Positions 1-8,656 are shown, counted from the first letter of the stretch. The stretch is 37,042 nucleotides of DNA from an uncultured Gammaproteobacteria bacterium (GCA_903837345.1 CAILUG010000053.1:1-37042), one strand, 5' to 3'. The notes: generated by a model from the sequence alone, not told the origin. A program made the numbers and translations.

Positions 1-18
1 AATAAAGAAGATTTGCCC

Positions 19-762
19 ATGACCCTGCTCGACGTTAACACTCTGCTGTTCCTCGCCCTGATGGCCCTGTGCACCGGCTTCGTCAAAGGTGGCATGCCGT
101 CGTTGGGTCCGCTGTTGTCGGCAGCGGTGGCACTGTGGTTTCCCTCACGCGATGCGCTTGGTATCACCCTCACCCTGTTTCTTATCGGCGATTCTGCCGC
201 CGTGTATTTGTACTGGCGCCTTGCCAACTGGCGTGAACTCACGCGCATGCTACTGCCTTTGATAGTGGGCATCGCCATTGGCGCGATGGTGCTGCGCGGG
301 CTCGACAATCACCGGCTGGGTCTGGTGATCGGCATACTGGTGCTGATGCTGGTAGGACTGGAACCCATGCGTCCGCAGCTGACGCGGTGGGCGCTGGCGC
401 ATCCGCGTGTGGCCCGGTCGACCTCCGGCACGCTGGCCGGCATCGCCACCACCATCAGCAACTCCTCCGGCCCCATTCTCAACATTTATTTCCTGGTATT
501 GAATCTGGACAAGCGCACCTTCATCGGCACCGCCAGCATGTTCTTTGCGTTCGCCAATCTGGCCAAATTGCCGATATTCATCGGGCAGGATGTCTACCAG
601 TGGAAATATGTGCCGTCATTGCTGCTGGTGATACCGCTGGTATATCTCGGTGCCTTTGGCGGCAAACTGTTTCTCGAATGGATTTCGCAGTTGTGGTTCA
701 ACCGCATCGTGCTGATCTTGACGGCAGTGGCGGGCATTACACTGATCATCAACAATTACTGA
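19..762 (+). CDS. TauE/SafE family membrane permease
   Basis: A 247-residue, very hydrophobic protein with about eight predicted membrane segments. It has the two-half layout of the TauE/SafE (sulfite/anion exporter) family: an early Gly-rich stretch (FVKGGMPSLGPLLSA, about residues 22-36) and a second half beginning with TISNSSGP near residue 150. The family exports small sulfur-containing or organic anions across the inner membrane; the substrate here cannot be told. The ATG at 19 is preferred to the in-frame TTG at 13, which adds only two residues. Upstream sequence is cut by the window edge, so promoter and operon partners are unseen. It converges on pldA across a gap of about 30 bp. A second, separate TauE/SafE gene lies at 17.9 kb. 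Confidence 0.85.
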   Translation: MTLLDVNTLLFLALMALCTGFVKGGMPSLGPLLSAAVALWFPSRDALGITLTLFLIGDSAAVYLYWRLANWRELTRMLLPLIVGIAIGAMVLRGLDNHRLGLVIGILVLMLVGLEPMRPQLTRWALAHPRVARSTSGTLAGIATTISNSSGPILNIYFLVLNLDKRTFIGTASMFFAFANLAKLPIFIGQDVYQWKYVPSLLLVIPLVYLGAFGGKLFLEWISQLWFNRIVLILTAVAGITLIINNY

Positions 763-792
763 ACTGCAGGCTCGCCAAATGTCGCTGCCCGC

Positions 793-2127
793 TTACGGCG
801 TTTTCAGTTCAAATCCCAGGCCCCAGCTCTTGGTATAGCGATAGTAATCCACCAGATCGACACCATAGCCGGTGCGACTCCACAACTGGATCGGCAAACC
901 GAAAAAGTCGGTGGTGAATTCCACGGTGGTGGTGTTGTGTTTGAACAGGCCGGAATAGCCGGTTTCCTGGGTCAGGTCCAGTTTCTTGAAACAGACACCG
1001 GCAGTACCGAGAAAACAGCGGCTGCGATTGAAATTGTATTGCATGCCCAGACTGACGCCGTCGTATTGGCGACGAGGCCGCGCGACATCGCCACCGTCTT
1101 CCCAGGTGTTGTATTCCTCGCTCTTGCCCTGGAAAGGTCCGTTGTTGAGGTACTGGCGCAATTGCAGGTGTGAATACCACTGGCTGGTCCACACGTGTTG
1201 CCATTCCAGGTAGGTGTAATCCCAGCCACGGCTCAGTGCATCGCGGGCAAAATCCGGGCTTTCACCGCGCGCCACATGATCCTGCTCGGTACGTTGAAAC
1301 GTGGCAAGGTTGTCGATGTGCTGGCCATTGGATTCATGGCCAACACCAAGGTCGAACCACTCTTCATCAGATCTCCAAACCCGCACAAACAGCGAAGGAT
1401 TCAACCGGCGCGCCACCACCGGCGACGATTCGCGGGTGCCGAGGAATTGCGACAGGCGGCCGGTAAAGGCCAGATACATTTGCAGCAGATATTCCTGATG
1501 GTCGGGCATCACGCCTTGCAGCAAGCCGGCAGCCCTCTCCTGCTGGCGCACCAGTGTGCCCCAATTGGCGAACAAGGGATGCTTCATCGACAACGTGAAA
1601 TCAAGATAGGGATGACTCGGATTGTGACTGTCAGTGCGCATCATCAGCTTGCTGGCTTCATGGCTTGACAGCTGGGTATTGCGCGCCAGCACTTCCTGAC
1701 GAATATTGTTGCTGCCGATGTCGGTGGTGCCAACTCTGGCTGTGGCGATGATGGCCAGCGCCGGCAGCAGGACTTCATACTGGCAGTCATAGTATTCGCG
1801 CCATTCCTTGCCGCTTGCGGTATAGATCACCATATTGCGGGTGCGCATCACATCGTCGGCCACGTTGATGAACAGATCCTTGTCCTGGTGACGAAGCGTG
1901 AGCTGGCGGTAGATCACCTGCGGCTGCTGGTTGAGGATGCGGGTCTGGCACTGGCCAAGGTCGAGTTGCTCGAGTCTGGTGGCAATATACAGCTTGTCCA
2001 GGTCGGTCAATTGCGGGGTTTGCCCACTGTCGTCTACCAGCACTACTGAATCCTGTGCCAGCACGCTGGCTGCCGTGAGACAGGCAAGGGCAACAAGCAT
2101 CGCCCGGATAATTTGCTTGGAGGTCAC
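793..2127 (-). CDS. pldA: Outer-membrane phospholipase A (PldA/OMPLA)
   Basis: Likely calcium-dependent outer-membrane phospholipase A1, which removes phospholipid that has strayed into the outer leaflet. A signal peptide (about residues 1-24, ending VLAQ) is followed by an extra N-terminal region of about 150 residues and then the barrel. The family signature is GHESNGQ: His264 and Ser266 match the catalytic His/Ser of the H-x-S-N-G motif. The later SRGW motif (299-302) matches the SRSWN block, but the next residue is Asp303 where E. coli has the catalytic Asn156. The Ser-to-Asp spacing is also 37 residues rather than 12, so there is an insertion in that loop. At 444 residues it is longer than the roughly 290-residue E. 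coli enzyme. Translation starts at a GTG with AAGGA upstream. Divergent from the M48 protease gene. Confidence 0.85.
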   Translation of the reverse strand: MTSKQIIRAMLVALACLTAASVLAQDSVVLVDDSGQTPQLTDLDKLYIATRLEQLDLGQCQTRILNQQPQVIYRQLTLRHQDKDLFINVADDVMRTRNMVIYTASGKEWREYYDCQYEVLLPALAIIATARVGTTDIGSNNIRQEVLARNTQLSSHEASKLMMRTDSHNPSHPYLDFTLSMKHPLFANWGTLVRQQERAAGLLQGVMPDHQEYLLQMYLAFTGRLSQFLGTRESSPVVARRLNPSLFVRVWRSDEEWFDLGVGHESNGQHIDNLATFQRTEQDHVARGESPDFARDALSRGWDYTYLEWQHVWTSQWYSHLQLRQYLNNGPFQGKSEEYNTWEDGGDVARPRRQYDGVSLGMQYNFNRSRCFLGTAGVCFKKLDLTQETGYSGLFKHNTTTVEFTTDFFGLPIQLWSRTGYGVDLVDYYRYTKSWGLGFELKTP

Positions 2128-2236
2128 GTAAGAGATTCCTTAACGATCGATTAATAAAGATTTATTGCAGTTTCTCGGCATCCCGAAGCCCTCTAGAATG
2201 CACAGCTGTCGTACAGTCCTCCAGGGAGAAGCCACA

Positions 2237-3811
2237 GTGCTCCGCTTCAATTCAGCGTTCCGGATTCTGGCAGCCATTTTCACGCTTTGGGCGGTTGCGG
2301 GCTGTGCCGTCAATCCGGTTACCGGCCGCAGCGAATTATCGCTGGTTTCCGAGGCGGAGGAACGCAAAATCGGCGCAGAGCAATATGTACCGTCGCAACA
2401 GGGGCAGGGTGGGCGCTATCAGGTGGACCCGGAACTGACTGCCTATGTCAGCAAGGTCGGCAAACGACTGGCGGATGTGAGTGATCGCAAGTTCGATTAC
2501 GAATTCGTGGTGCTCAACAACGACGTGCCCAATGCCTGGGCCTTGCCGGGCGGCAAGATTGCGGTGAATCGCGGCCTGTTGTATGAGCTCAACAATGAAG
2601 CCGAACTGGCTGCCGTACTCGGTCATGAAGTCAGCCACGCTGCCATTGGCCACGGGGCGCAGGCGATGACGCGTGGCACGCTGATGCAGGGTGCCATGGC
2701 GATTGGCGCCATTGCCGTGGGCACCAGTGATTACAAAAAATACGGTGATTATGTGCTGGGCGGGGCGCAGCTGGGCGCGCAACTGGTCACGCAAACCTAT
2801 GGCCGTGAGGCCGAGCGCGAAGCCGACCACTACGGCATCGAATACATGGTGCGGGCCGGTTACGATCCGCACGCGGCCATCACCTTGCAGGAAACCTTTG
2901 TTGCGTTGTTCGAAGACAAGAAGAGCGGCTGGATGGAGGGCATGTTTGCCAGCCATCCGCCTTCAGCCGAGCGGGTGGAGAACAACCGGGCCCAGGTGGC
3001 CGCCATGATGCCAAAGCTGGCCGGTCACGATCTGGAAACAGGCGAGGCCCGCTTCAACCAGGCCATCGCCAAACTGCAAAAGACCAAGCCGGCCTACAAG
3101 GCGTTTGAAGATGCGCAAAAGGCCATCAACAAAAAGGACTATCAGACCGCGCTGGTCAAGGTCGATGGGTGTATCAGGCAGGTACCGGAAGAGGCGCGTT
3201 TTTACGGGCTCAAGGGTGATATCCTGGTCTCACAGAAGCAATACTCTGCGGCCTTGCAAAGTTACGACGATGCACTGAAACGCGACAGCAGTTATTACGA
3301 TTACTACCTGGGCCGTGGCGTGGCGCATTCAAGACTCAACCAGACCGCACTGGCACGCCAGGATCTGGAACAGAGTGCGAAAATTTTGCCAACTGCGATG
3401 GCGATGAACGAGCTCGGCAAAGTCGCACTGGTTGACGGCAACCGCGTGGACGCCAAGCGCTACTTCCAGCAGGCCTCGCAAGCCAAAGGTTTGCTGGGCG
3501 AAGAGGCCAGCGCTGCCTTTGCCAGACTGGACATGGCAGACAATCCCGCTGCCTATGCCACTGCTGAAGTCTATGCCGATCGCAATGGTCGCATCCTGGC
3601 GCGGGTCAGCAATCGCAGCAAGGTGGAAATGAGCGGCATGGCAGTGCAGTTCCGCGCCTTGATCAATGGCAAGGTGGTGGAGCGGCGCGTGGCGTTGCTG
3701 ACCCTCGCACCCAATACCTACCAGGATGTGTCTTCCGGTCTGGCCTTCCCGGCCGATACGGCATGGACTGCCGATATGATGGCGGTGCAATTGCTGGGAA
3801 CCGGCAAGTAA
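2237..3811 (+). CDS. M48 family zinc metalloprotease lipoprotein with TPR repeats (BepA-like)
   Basis: Periplasmic membrane-anchored protease of the M48/TPR type, related to BepA, which controls assembly or removal of outer-membrane proteins. I place the start at the GTG at 2237: GGAGA lies about 6 nt upstream, and it gives a clean lipoprotein signal with lipobox AVAGC (Cys23). An upstream ATG at 2198 lacks these features. The zinc site is His130-Glu131-x-x-His134 (GHEVSH), with the third ligand in the ExxxD motif around Glu193-Asp197 (REAEREADHYG). After residue about 290 come helical TPR-like repeats, followed by a beta-rich tail. Length is 524 residues. A -10-like TAGAAT lies at 2194-2199 but no good -35 was seen. 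The deaminase gene follows after 4 bp, suggesting cotranscription. BepA itself is soluble, so the lipid anchor is a difference. Confidence 0.88.
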   Translation: MLRFNSAFRILAAIFTLWAVAGCAVNPVTGRSELSLVSEAEERKIGAEQYVPSQQGQGGRYQVDPELTAYVSKVGKRLADVSDRKFDYEFVVLNNDVPNAWALPGGKIAVNRGLLYELNNEAELAAVLGHEVSHAAIGHGAQAMTRGTLMQGAMAIGAIAVGTSDYKKYGDYVLGGAQLGAQLVTQTYGREAEREADHYGIEYMVRAGYDPHAAITLQETFVALFEDKKSGWMEGMFASHPPSAERVENNRAQVAAMMPKLAGHDLETGEARFNQAIAKLQKTKPAYKAFEDAQKAINKKDYQTALVKVDGCIRQVPEEARFYGLKGDILVSQKQYSAALQSYDDALKRDSSYYDYYLGRGVAHSRLNQTALARQDLEQSAKILPTAMAMNELGKVALVDGNRVDAKRYFQQASQAKGLLGEEASAAFARLDMADNPAAYATAEVYADRNGRILARVSNRSKVEMSGMAVQFRALINGKVVERRVALLTLAPNTYQDVSSGLAFPADTAWTADMMAVQLLGTGK

Positions 3812-3815
3812 GGCC

Positions 3816-4253
3816 ATGACCGGCACAGTCGAACATTTCATGGAGCTGGCACTGACGGAAGGCCGCAAGGCAATTCCGCTCTGCGGCGACAATCCGCCGG
3901 TCGGGTGTTTGCTGGTGCGAGGTGGCGAGGTCGTGGCATGTGGCCACACCAATGTGCCGGGCGCACCGCACGCAGAAGCGATGGCCTTGCAACAACTTGC
4001 CGGCAATGCGACGGAGGTGACCGCCTTTGTCACGCTGGAGCCGTGTTCCTTTCACGGCCGTACTCCATCGTGTGCCAAAGCGCTGATAGATGCCGGTGTC
4101 AAAAAGGTTTACGTCGCCATCATGGATCCCGATCCACGCAACAACGGACGCGGCATCGCGTTGTTGCGCGAGGCAGGGATAGCTGTGGAAGTGGGCGTGC
4201 TGGCCGCCCAGGCCATTGCAGATTTGCAGCCCTACCTGGGCAAGGCACCCTGA
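3816..4253 (+). CDS. RibD-type cytidine/pyrimidine deaminase domain protein (stand-alone)
   Basis: A 145-residue zinc deaminase resembling the N-terminal domain of RibD, which deaminates the diaminopyrimidine intermediate of riboflavin synthesis. Zinc and catalytic residues are His52-Ala-Glu54 and Cys77 to Cys86 (PCSFHGRTPSC). The C-x8-C spacing equals that of RibD. The downstream strand AIMDPDPRNNGRGI is also RibD-like rather than cytidine-deaminase-like. It lacks the reductase half found in normal bifunctional RibD (about 360 residues). The reductase may be encoded elsewhere, or this may be a side-branch deaminase acting on a related compound. It starts 4 bp after the M48 stop codon and is probably cotranscribed. 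A later ATG at 3840 is possible but would trim the first helix. Confidence 0.82.
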   Translation: MTGTVEHFMELALTEGRKAIPLCGDNPPVGCLLVRGGEVVACGHTNVPGAPHAEAMALQQLAGNATEVTAFVTLEPCSFHGRTPSCAKALIDAGVKKVYVAIMDPDPRNNGRGIALLREAGIAVEVGVLAAQAIADLQPYLGKAP

Positions 4254-4266
4254 CGACGAGTGTGTG

Positions 4267-4506
4267 TTATTTGTCGTTCAGCATGTGATAAAGCTGATCC
4301 TTCAAATGCAGTCTTTCCAGTTTGCGGCTTTCCAGATGCGCGTCGGAAGTGTTGACGGCGCCGGTTTCAATGCTGTGCACTTCGTGATCAACCACATGGT
4401 AGGCCTCGAACAACCTGGCAAAATGCGCATTGGTGGTTTTCAGCTGATGGATCCTTTCCTTGTATTCGGGAAATTCGTGGATAAGGTCATGTTTGCCAGC
4501 GGACAT
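4267..4506 (-). CDS. YdcH family (DUF465) small protein
   Basis: A 79-residue, charged, alpha-helical protein of the YdcH/DUF465 type. It shows the usual pattern: HDLIHEFPEYKERIHQLK near the N-terminus, a central helix with FARLFEAYHVVDHEVHSIE, and the late motif LERLHLKDQLYHML. The fold is a small helical hairpin. Function is unknown and none is claimed here. An AGGAG ribosome-binding site lies just upstream. It converges on the deaminase gene with a 13-bp gap and no terminator-like hairpin between them. About 96 bp separate it from the polyphosphate kinase gene upstream on the same strand, so it may be the tail of that operon. Confidence 0.85.
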   Translation of the reverse strand: MSAGKHDLIHEFPEYKERIHQLKTTNAHFARLFEAYHVVDHEVHSIETGAVNTSDAHLESRKLERLHLKDQLYHMLNDK

Positions 4507-4602
4507 ACTTTTGCTCCTGTTGAAATCCGATACAGACAGGCTAGCGCTTGTCTGCAGGTGGGGCTTTGATAATGGTCAATCAAAGCAGTTTTACTGCAGG
4601 GC

Positions 4603-5340
4603 TCAGGCTGTCCCGTACAAATAGACTATATTCCGGTCCGGATGTTCAAGATGTTTCTTTTTCTCCGGGCTTTCTACCCGGCGCAGCATGTCGCGGATGA
4701 CATTGAGCCGGGCCTCTTCCTTGTTGTCGGTCTTGACCACGATCCAGGGGGAATCTGCGCTGTGGGTGCGCGTGAACATTTCATCCCTGGCCACCGAGTA
4801 GTCTTTCCAGTGCTTGATGGCAGTGGTATCAATCGGGCTGATTTTCCACTGGGTCAACGGGTCCTTGCGCCGGTCGGTGAGGCGTTTGCTTTGTTCGGAG
4901 CGGCTGATATCCAGATAGTACTTGATCAGGGTTATGCCTGACCTTATCAACAAGTGTTCGAAGTCATTTACAGTCTGCATGAAGATTTCATATTCCTCTT
5001 CGGTGCAGAAGCCCATCACTTTTTCCACACCGGCACGGTTGTACCAGCTGCGATTGAACAGCACCATTTCGCCGTCGGCCGGCAGATGCGAAACATAGCG
5101 TTCGAAATACCACGAATGGTTTTCCAGCTCGGTCGGTTTACCCAGAGCTACCACCCGCGTTTCCCTGGGGCTCAAATGCTCGGTAATCCGCTTGATCAGG
5201 CCGTCCTTGCCGCTGGCATCGCGGCCTTCAAACAGGATCAGCACACGGGCGTTGTTGCTGATGATATGCCGCTGCAACTTGACCAGTTCAACCTGCAGTT
5301 CATGCAATTCCTTCTTGTAACTGGCTTTGCTGATTTTCAT
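4603..5340 (-). CDS. ppk2: Polyphosphate kinase 2 (PPK2)
   Basis: Cytoplasmic nucleotide kinase that uses polyphosphate as phosphate donor (ADP to ATP or GDP to GTP for single-domain class I enzymes). The 245-residue length fits one PPK2 domain. Walker A is GRDASGKDG (residues 39-47, Lys45). The Walker B/lid region is VLFNRSWYNRAG (93-104), followed by VEKVMGFC, and DRRKDPLTQWK (156-166) is the usual PPK2 segment. Its ATG overlaps the stop codon of the ATP-grasp gene by 4 bp (ATGA), so translation is probably coupled. That pairing suggests PPK2 could regenerate nucleotide for the ligase, which is inference. No ppk1 or ppx is in the window. The exact nucleotide preference cannot be read from sequence. 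Confidence 0.92.
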   Translation of the reverse strand: MKISKASYKKELHELQVELVKLQRHIISNNARVLILFEGRDASGKDGLIKRITEHLSPRETRVVALGKPTELENHSWYFERYVSHLPADGEMVLFNRSWYNRAGVEKVMGFCTEEEYEIFMQTVNDFEHLLIRSGITLIKYYLDISRSEQSKRLTDRRKDPLTQWKISPIDTTAIKHWKDYSVARDEMFTRTHSADSPWIVVKTDNKEEARLNVIRDMLRRVESPEKKKHLEHPDRNIVYLYGTA

Positions 5341-6122
5341 GGTGTAGCTCCTGGATTCCCGTTGACTGTTGCAAGATACGCCAGAATTGCCGCATTGATC
5401 CGTGCGTCACCCCCTGTTATGCCCTTGTTGCCAAACAGGCGGTTGAGTTCAAACAGGTAGGGTCGCTCACCCACCATCGCCACATCGAAACCGGCATGGT
5501 TGATGCCGAGTGCTTTCGACACCTGCAGCACCAGATTGAGTGCGGCTTGAGGCGCCGGGCTGAAATCGGCTTCACCGCCGCGTGCCAGGTTGTTGTGGAA
5601 GCTGTAGGGTGACTGCACGCGCCAGTAGGCCGCCAGAATTTCATCGCCTACCAGAACGATGCGCAAATCGCGGTCGATGGGCAGATATTCCTGCACATAC
5701 AGCACATCGGTCTTGCCGAGATATTGCTGCCAGTCGCTGTGGGTCTGGATCAGCCACACGCCTTCGCCCTGCGAGCTCTTGGGCAGCTTGGCCACAAACG
5801 GCTGCGGCAGGCTGTGCCAGAGTTCTTCGGCATTGGCGGTAGTATTGGCGAGGATGTAGGTATCAGGGGTGTTGTGCGGTGCCACGGCCATGAACGCGCG
5901 CGTCATCTCGATCTTGTTATGGCCGATGCGATAGGTGGCTTCACTCGGGAATACCCGCGCTTTCCACGCATATTGCAGGGCATTCAATTGCCAGTATTCC
6001 GGGAACAGCACCCAGTCGGCGCTTTGCAGCTCGGCAGCCTTGTCGTACATCTGGGCCGGCTTCATTTGCGTGGTGGCCGGGAAGCCTATCGTGCGCAACG
6101 TATCAAACGACACCATGTTCAT
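5337..6122 (-). CDS. RimK-like ATP-grasp ligase
   Basis: A 261-residue ATP-grasp protein that would join a carboxylate to an amine using ATP. Visible family blocks are FVAKLPKSSQGEGV (about 128-141, the ATP-binding Lys and Gly-rich loop), VQEYLPIDRDLRIVLVGDE (hinge and strand), NNLARGGEADF, and GFDVAMVGERPYLFELNR (the metal-binding Glu/Asn motif). The RimK/glutathione-synthetase-like branch fits best, but no substrate can be assigned; there is no cyanophycin or peptide-tag partner nearby. It overlaps the DsbA-like gene upstream by 4 bp (ATGA) and PPK2 downstream by 4 bp, placing it in the centre of a translationally coupled chain. A second ATG two codons in is an alternative start. Confidence 0.8.
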   Translation of the reverse strand: MNMVSFDTLRTIGFPATTQMKPAQMYDKAAELQSADWVLFPEYWQLNALQYAWKARVFPSEATYRIGHNKIEMTRAFMAVAPHNTPDTYILANTTANAEELWHSLPQPFVAKLPKSSQGEGVWLIQTHSDWQQYLGKTDVLYVQEYLPIDRDLRIVLVGDEILAAYWRVQSPYSFHNNLARGGEADFSPAPQAALNLVLQVSKALGINHAGFDVAMVGERPYLFELNRLFGNKGITGGDARINAAILAYLATVNGNPGATP

Positions 6123-6736
6123 GCTGAGGTTTTTTCCTGCAGAAAGCGGATGAACTTTTCCATTTCCTCAAGCGGATGAAAGCCCGAGAACTGGTAGCCG
6201 CCGGCGCTGAAAGTGGGCACGCCGGTGATCTGGAAACGGCGTGCGCGCTCCCAGGCTTCGTCGCAGGCGGCACGGAATGAGCGTTGTTCCAGCACTTGTT
6301 GTGCCGCTGCCACATCAAGGCCGGCTTCGGCGACAGTGGCCAGCAATACTGCCGGCTCAGCCAGATTGCCGTTGTGCACGAAATAGCGGCGATAGAGCAG
6401 TGAATGCAGCTTGTCACCGCCGTTCTGCGTGTCGGCCCACAGGCCGAGCTCTTGTGCGAGACGGCTGTTGTAGGTTTTGTCGCGGGGGCCATATTCAAGG
6501 CCAAGCTCGTCCATCAATGCATAGAGTCGCTGGTGCACACTGGTGAGATCGACACCGCGCAACAGTTCGCTCAGCAGCAAGCCTTCCTTGGGAGTGGAGG
6601 CATGCAGGGGAAACGGCGAACGTTTCACCTCCAACAGGAATCGCGTCTGCAGTTTCTCAACCACGGCATTGCCGAGATAGCACCAGGGGCACACGTAATC
6701 GGCAAAAACTTCCAGTTTGATGGCCTGTGCGTTCAT
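6119..6736 (-). CDS. DsbA family oxidoreductase (FrnE-like)
   Basis: A 205-residue thioredoxin-fold protein of the DsbA/FrnE group. The active site is Cys16-Pro-Trp-Cys19 in DYVCPWCYLGN, and the cis-proline loop is GVPTF near residue 168. There is no signal peptide, so it should act in the cytoplasm, as FrnE-type dithiol oxidoreductases do. The start is set at the ATG at 6736. A 37-residue upstream extension is possible in frame but runs back into the preceding gene and has no homology-like content. The stop codon overlaps the ATP-grasp ATG. It lies 13 bp after the chalcone-isomerase-like gene, in the same five-gene minus-strand cluster. Confidence 0.85.
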   Translation of the reverse strand: MNAQAIKLEVFADYVCPWCYLGNAVVEKLQTRFLLEVKRSPFPLHASTPKEGLLLSELLRGVDLTSVHQRLYALMDELGLEYGPRDKTYNSRLAQELGLWADTQNGGDKLHSLLYRRYFVHNGNLAEPAVLLATVAEAGLDVAAAQQVLEQRSFRAACDEAWERARRFQITGVPTFSAGGYQFSGFHPLEEMEKFIRFLQEKTSA

Positions 6737-6749
6737 GTCTGAAACCTGT

Positions 6750-7262
6750 TTATGGGTGGGATCCAAGCAATTGCTGGCGCAGCGTGGTGTGAGTGCTGTG
6801 ATCACCAAGCCAGATGCCGACAAAGGCATTGATAAATTCGGGATCATTGAAATTGGCTATCGGTTTGCCATTGTGCAACAACACGGCAATGTCATCTTCA
6901 TTCACTTCGAGTCGCAGGCTGTCCCCCTTGCGAATGTTGGGCATCACTTGCTGCATGCGCTTGTGCCAGGTTTCAGGCACGACCAGTTTTTGTTGCTTCC
7001 ACTGGGTGAACACGTTGTCGATGAGATCTTCAGCTTCCAGATCCAGCTTGTAGGTGAAGGTGAGTGCGAACGGCCTGGTGCGGGGGAAATCGAATTGCGA
7101 TTGCAGTGCTTCCAGCCTGGCGTCATAGACCGGTATAAACAGGCGTTTGTAACTACCCTGTCCTACGGTGACCCAGGTGGGTGCCTCCACGCTGGCCGGC
7201 AATGCTGATGGAGTGACACCCAACCACAGGCAAAGCAGCAAGCCAGTGCGTAGCGGCGACAT
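6750..7262 (-). CDS. Chalcone isomerase-like exported protein
   Basis: A 170-residue protein of the bacterial chalcone-isomerase-like group. A signal peptide (residues 1 to about 23, ending ALPAS) precedes the domain. The pattern VGQGSYKRLFIPVYDARLEA resembles the family's opening strand, and the end has FINAFVGIWLGDHSTHTTLRQQLLG. Bacterial members are periplasmic and are not known to make flavonoids; some are proposed lipid or fatty-acid binders. The role here is unknown. Its ATG overlaps the MFS stop codon by one base (TGATG), indicating coupled translation. An MFS gene joined to it may mean that both handle the same hydrophobic compound, which is inference. Confidence 0.78.
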   Translation of the reverse strand: MSPLRTGLLLCLWLGVTPSALPASVEAPTWVTVGQGSYKRLFIPVYDARLEALQSQFDFPRTRPFALTFTYKLDLEAEDLIDNVFTQWKQQKLVVPETWHKRMQQVMPNIRKGDSLRLEVNEDDIAVLLHNGKPIANFNDPEFINAFVGIWLGDHSTHTTLRQQLLGSHP

Positions 7263-8656
7263 CAGTCTTCATCCTTTTCAGTCACTGTCAGCCAGTCGAG
7301 TACAACACCGTTGGAATTGTAACGCGCGATACGGTAAAGCAGTTTGAACAGTTGCGGATGGGTGCGGATGCGCGGTTCTTCCGCCCGTGGAATGAACCAG
7401 AACAGCATGACTGCACGCACGATGCCGCTGGCCAGGAATACGATAAACAGCCCGGCGCCAAGACTGAACGGTGTCAGTTTTACCAGCAAGCCCGACAGCG
7501 CTGCCAGGTAGCCGCCGGCCAGACCGCCGGCAAACACCATCGCCGCAGTGACGATGGCCTGCAGGGAAGCATAAGTGGCGAAGTTGGAATGGTGCGGACG
7601 TATGTCGTAGAGGTAGTTGGCAGTGGTGAGGTTGAAGCCGCTCCACGCCAGCCCCGACAGCAATTGCACCACCAGCAGATAGTAGAAATTGGCTGAAAAC
7701 AGCCACAATACAGGCAGTGCCGGTAGCACCGCACTGCACACCAGCATGATGTAACGGTTGCCGTGCTTGTCGCTGAGCCGGCCCCAGTAGCGCAGCATCA
7801 GGAACTGGGCGGCAATCGCTGCCGCCAGGTTCATGCTGTACTGGAAATAGCTGAAGTTGAGCACTTTCAGCATGTACACTGCAAAGAACGGGGCCGAGAT
7901 GGCAGCCGCACCCTGCATGCCGGCCACAAAGTAGCTGTAGTTGCGAAACACCGGGTCCTTGAACGCTTCCCGCACGATGCCAAAGGTTTCATAGAACTGG
8001 GTCGATACCGGCACCACGGTTTGCGGCACCGGATCATTCATGTTGAAGAGATAAAAACACGAGAAGGCACGGCCAACGGTGGCTGCCAGGAACATCAGGA
8101 AAAAGCCGATCCACGCCAGTCCGATGATGTCGCCCATCGTCAGCACCACACCACCGATCACAAACACTGCCAGTGAAGTGGCCATGGTCAGCCGCGTGCG
8201 GGCCGCGAAAAATACGCCACGCTGGTTTTGTCGCGCCATGGCGCCCAGCCAGGCACGCCACTGCGGCTGGATCAGGTTGGATGAACACTGGTAGGCAATC
8301 ACCAGCATGATGAGGTCGCCGGCCAGATCGTCGCGATGTTTCACTGCCAGCACCGCAAAACCGGACATCAGCAGCGTTTGCAGCAGCGCCGTGCACAGCA
8401 CCAGCATGCGCCGGGTGAAAAAAGTACCCAGCCACACCGACACCAGTTGCATCAGGGAACCCAGCAGTTGCGGGAATGCGGTCAGAAAACCCATCTGGAT
8501 GCTGGTGGCACCCAGATGCAACGCAAAAGCGTTCATGAAGTTGTCGCAGGCCGAGGTCATCGCTGACGACGCCACCGCCTCCTTCTGGCTGTAATCCAGC
8601 GATTTCAGCAGGTGGTAGCGTGGATGTTGGCTATTGCTATCGGTCGGTTCGGACAT
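7262..8656 (-). CDS. Major facilitator superfamily transporter
   Basis: A 464-residue polytopic inner-membrane protein with about 12 hydrophobic segments in the MFS pattern. The polar N-terminus (first 30 residues) and the C-terminal tail after about residue 425 are likely cytoplasmic. The inter-helix loop GRLSDKHGNRY (about residues 290-300) resembles the MFS A-type signature (G-x-L-[SA]-D-[KR]-x-G-[RN]-R). The substrate is not evident. It is the first gene of the minus-strand cluster 8656-4603 and diverges from the quinone oxidoreductase gene across 105 bp, which should contain both promoters. The downstream chalcone-isomerase-like gene starts inside its stop codon. Confidence 0.85.
   Translation of the reverse strand: MSEPTDSNSQHPRYHLLKSLDYSQKEAVASSAMTSACDNFMNAFALHLGATSIQMGFLTAFPQLLGSLMQLVSVWLGTFFTRRMLVLCTALLQTLLMSGFAVLAVKHRDDLAGDLIMLVIAYQCSSNLIQPQWRAWLGAMARQNQRGVFFAARTRLTMATSLAVFVIGGVVLTMGDIIGLAWIGFFLMFLAATVGRAFSCFYLFNMNDPVPQTVVPVSTQFYETFGIVREAFKDPVFRNYSYFVAGMQGAAAISAPFFAVYMLKVLNFSYFQYSMNLAAAIAAQFLMLRYWGRLSDKHGNRYIMLVCSAVLPALPVLWLFSANFYYLLVVQLLSGLAWSGFNLTTANYLYDIRPHHSNFATYASLQAIVTAAMVFAGGLAGGYLAALSGLLVKLTPFSLGAGLFIVFLASGIVRAVMLFWFIPRAEEPRIRTHPQLFKLLYRIARYNSNGVVLDWLTVTEKDED

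Noticed and set aside
2336-2956. Minus-strand open frame of 206 codons
   Set aside because: Antisense to the zinc-protease domain with its HExxH motif; no family features of its own.
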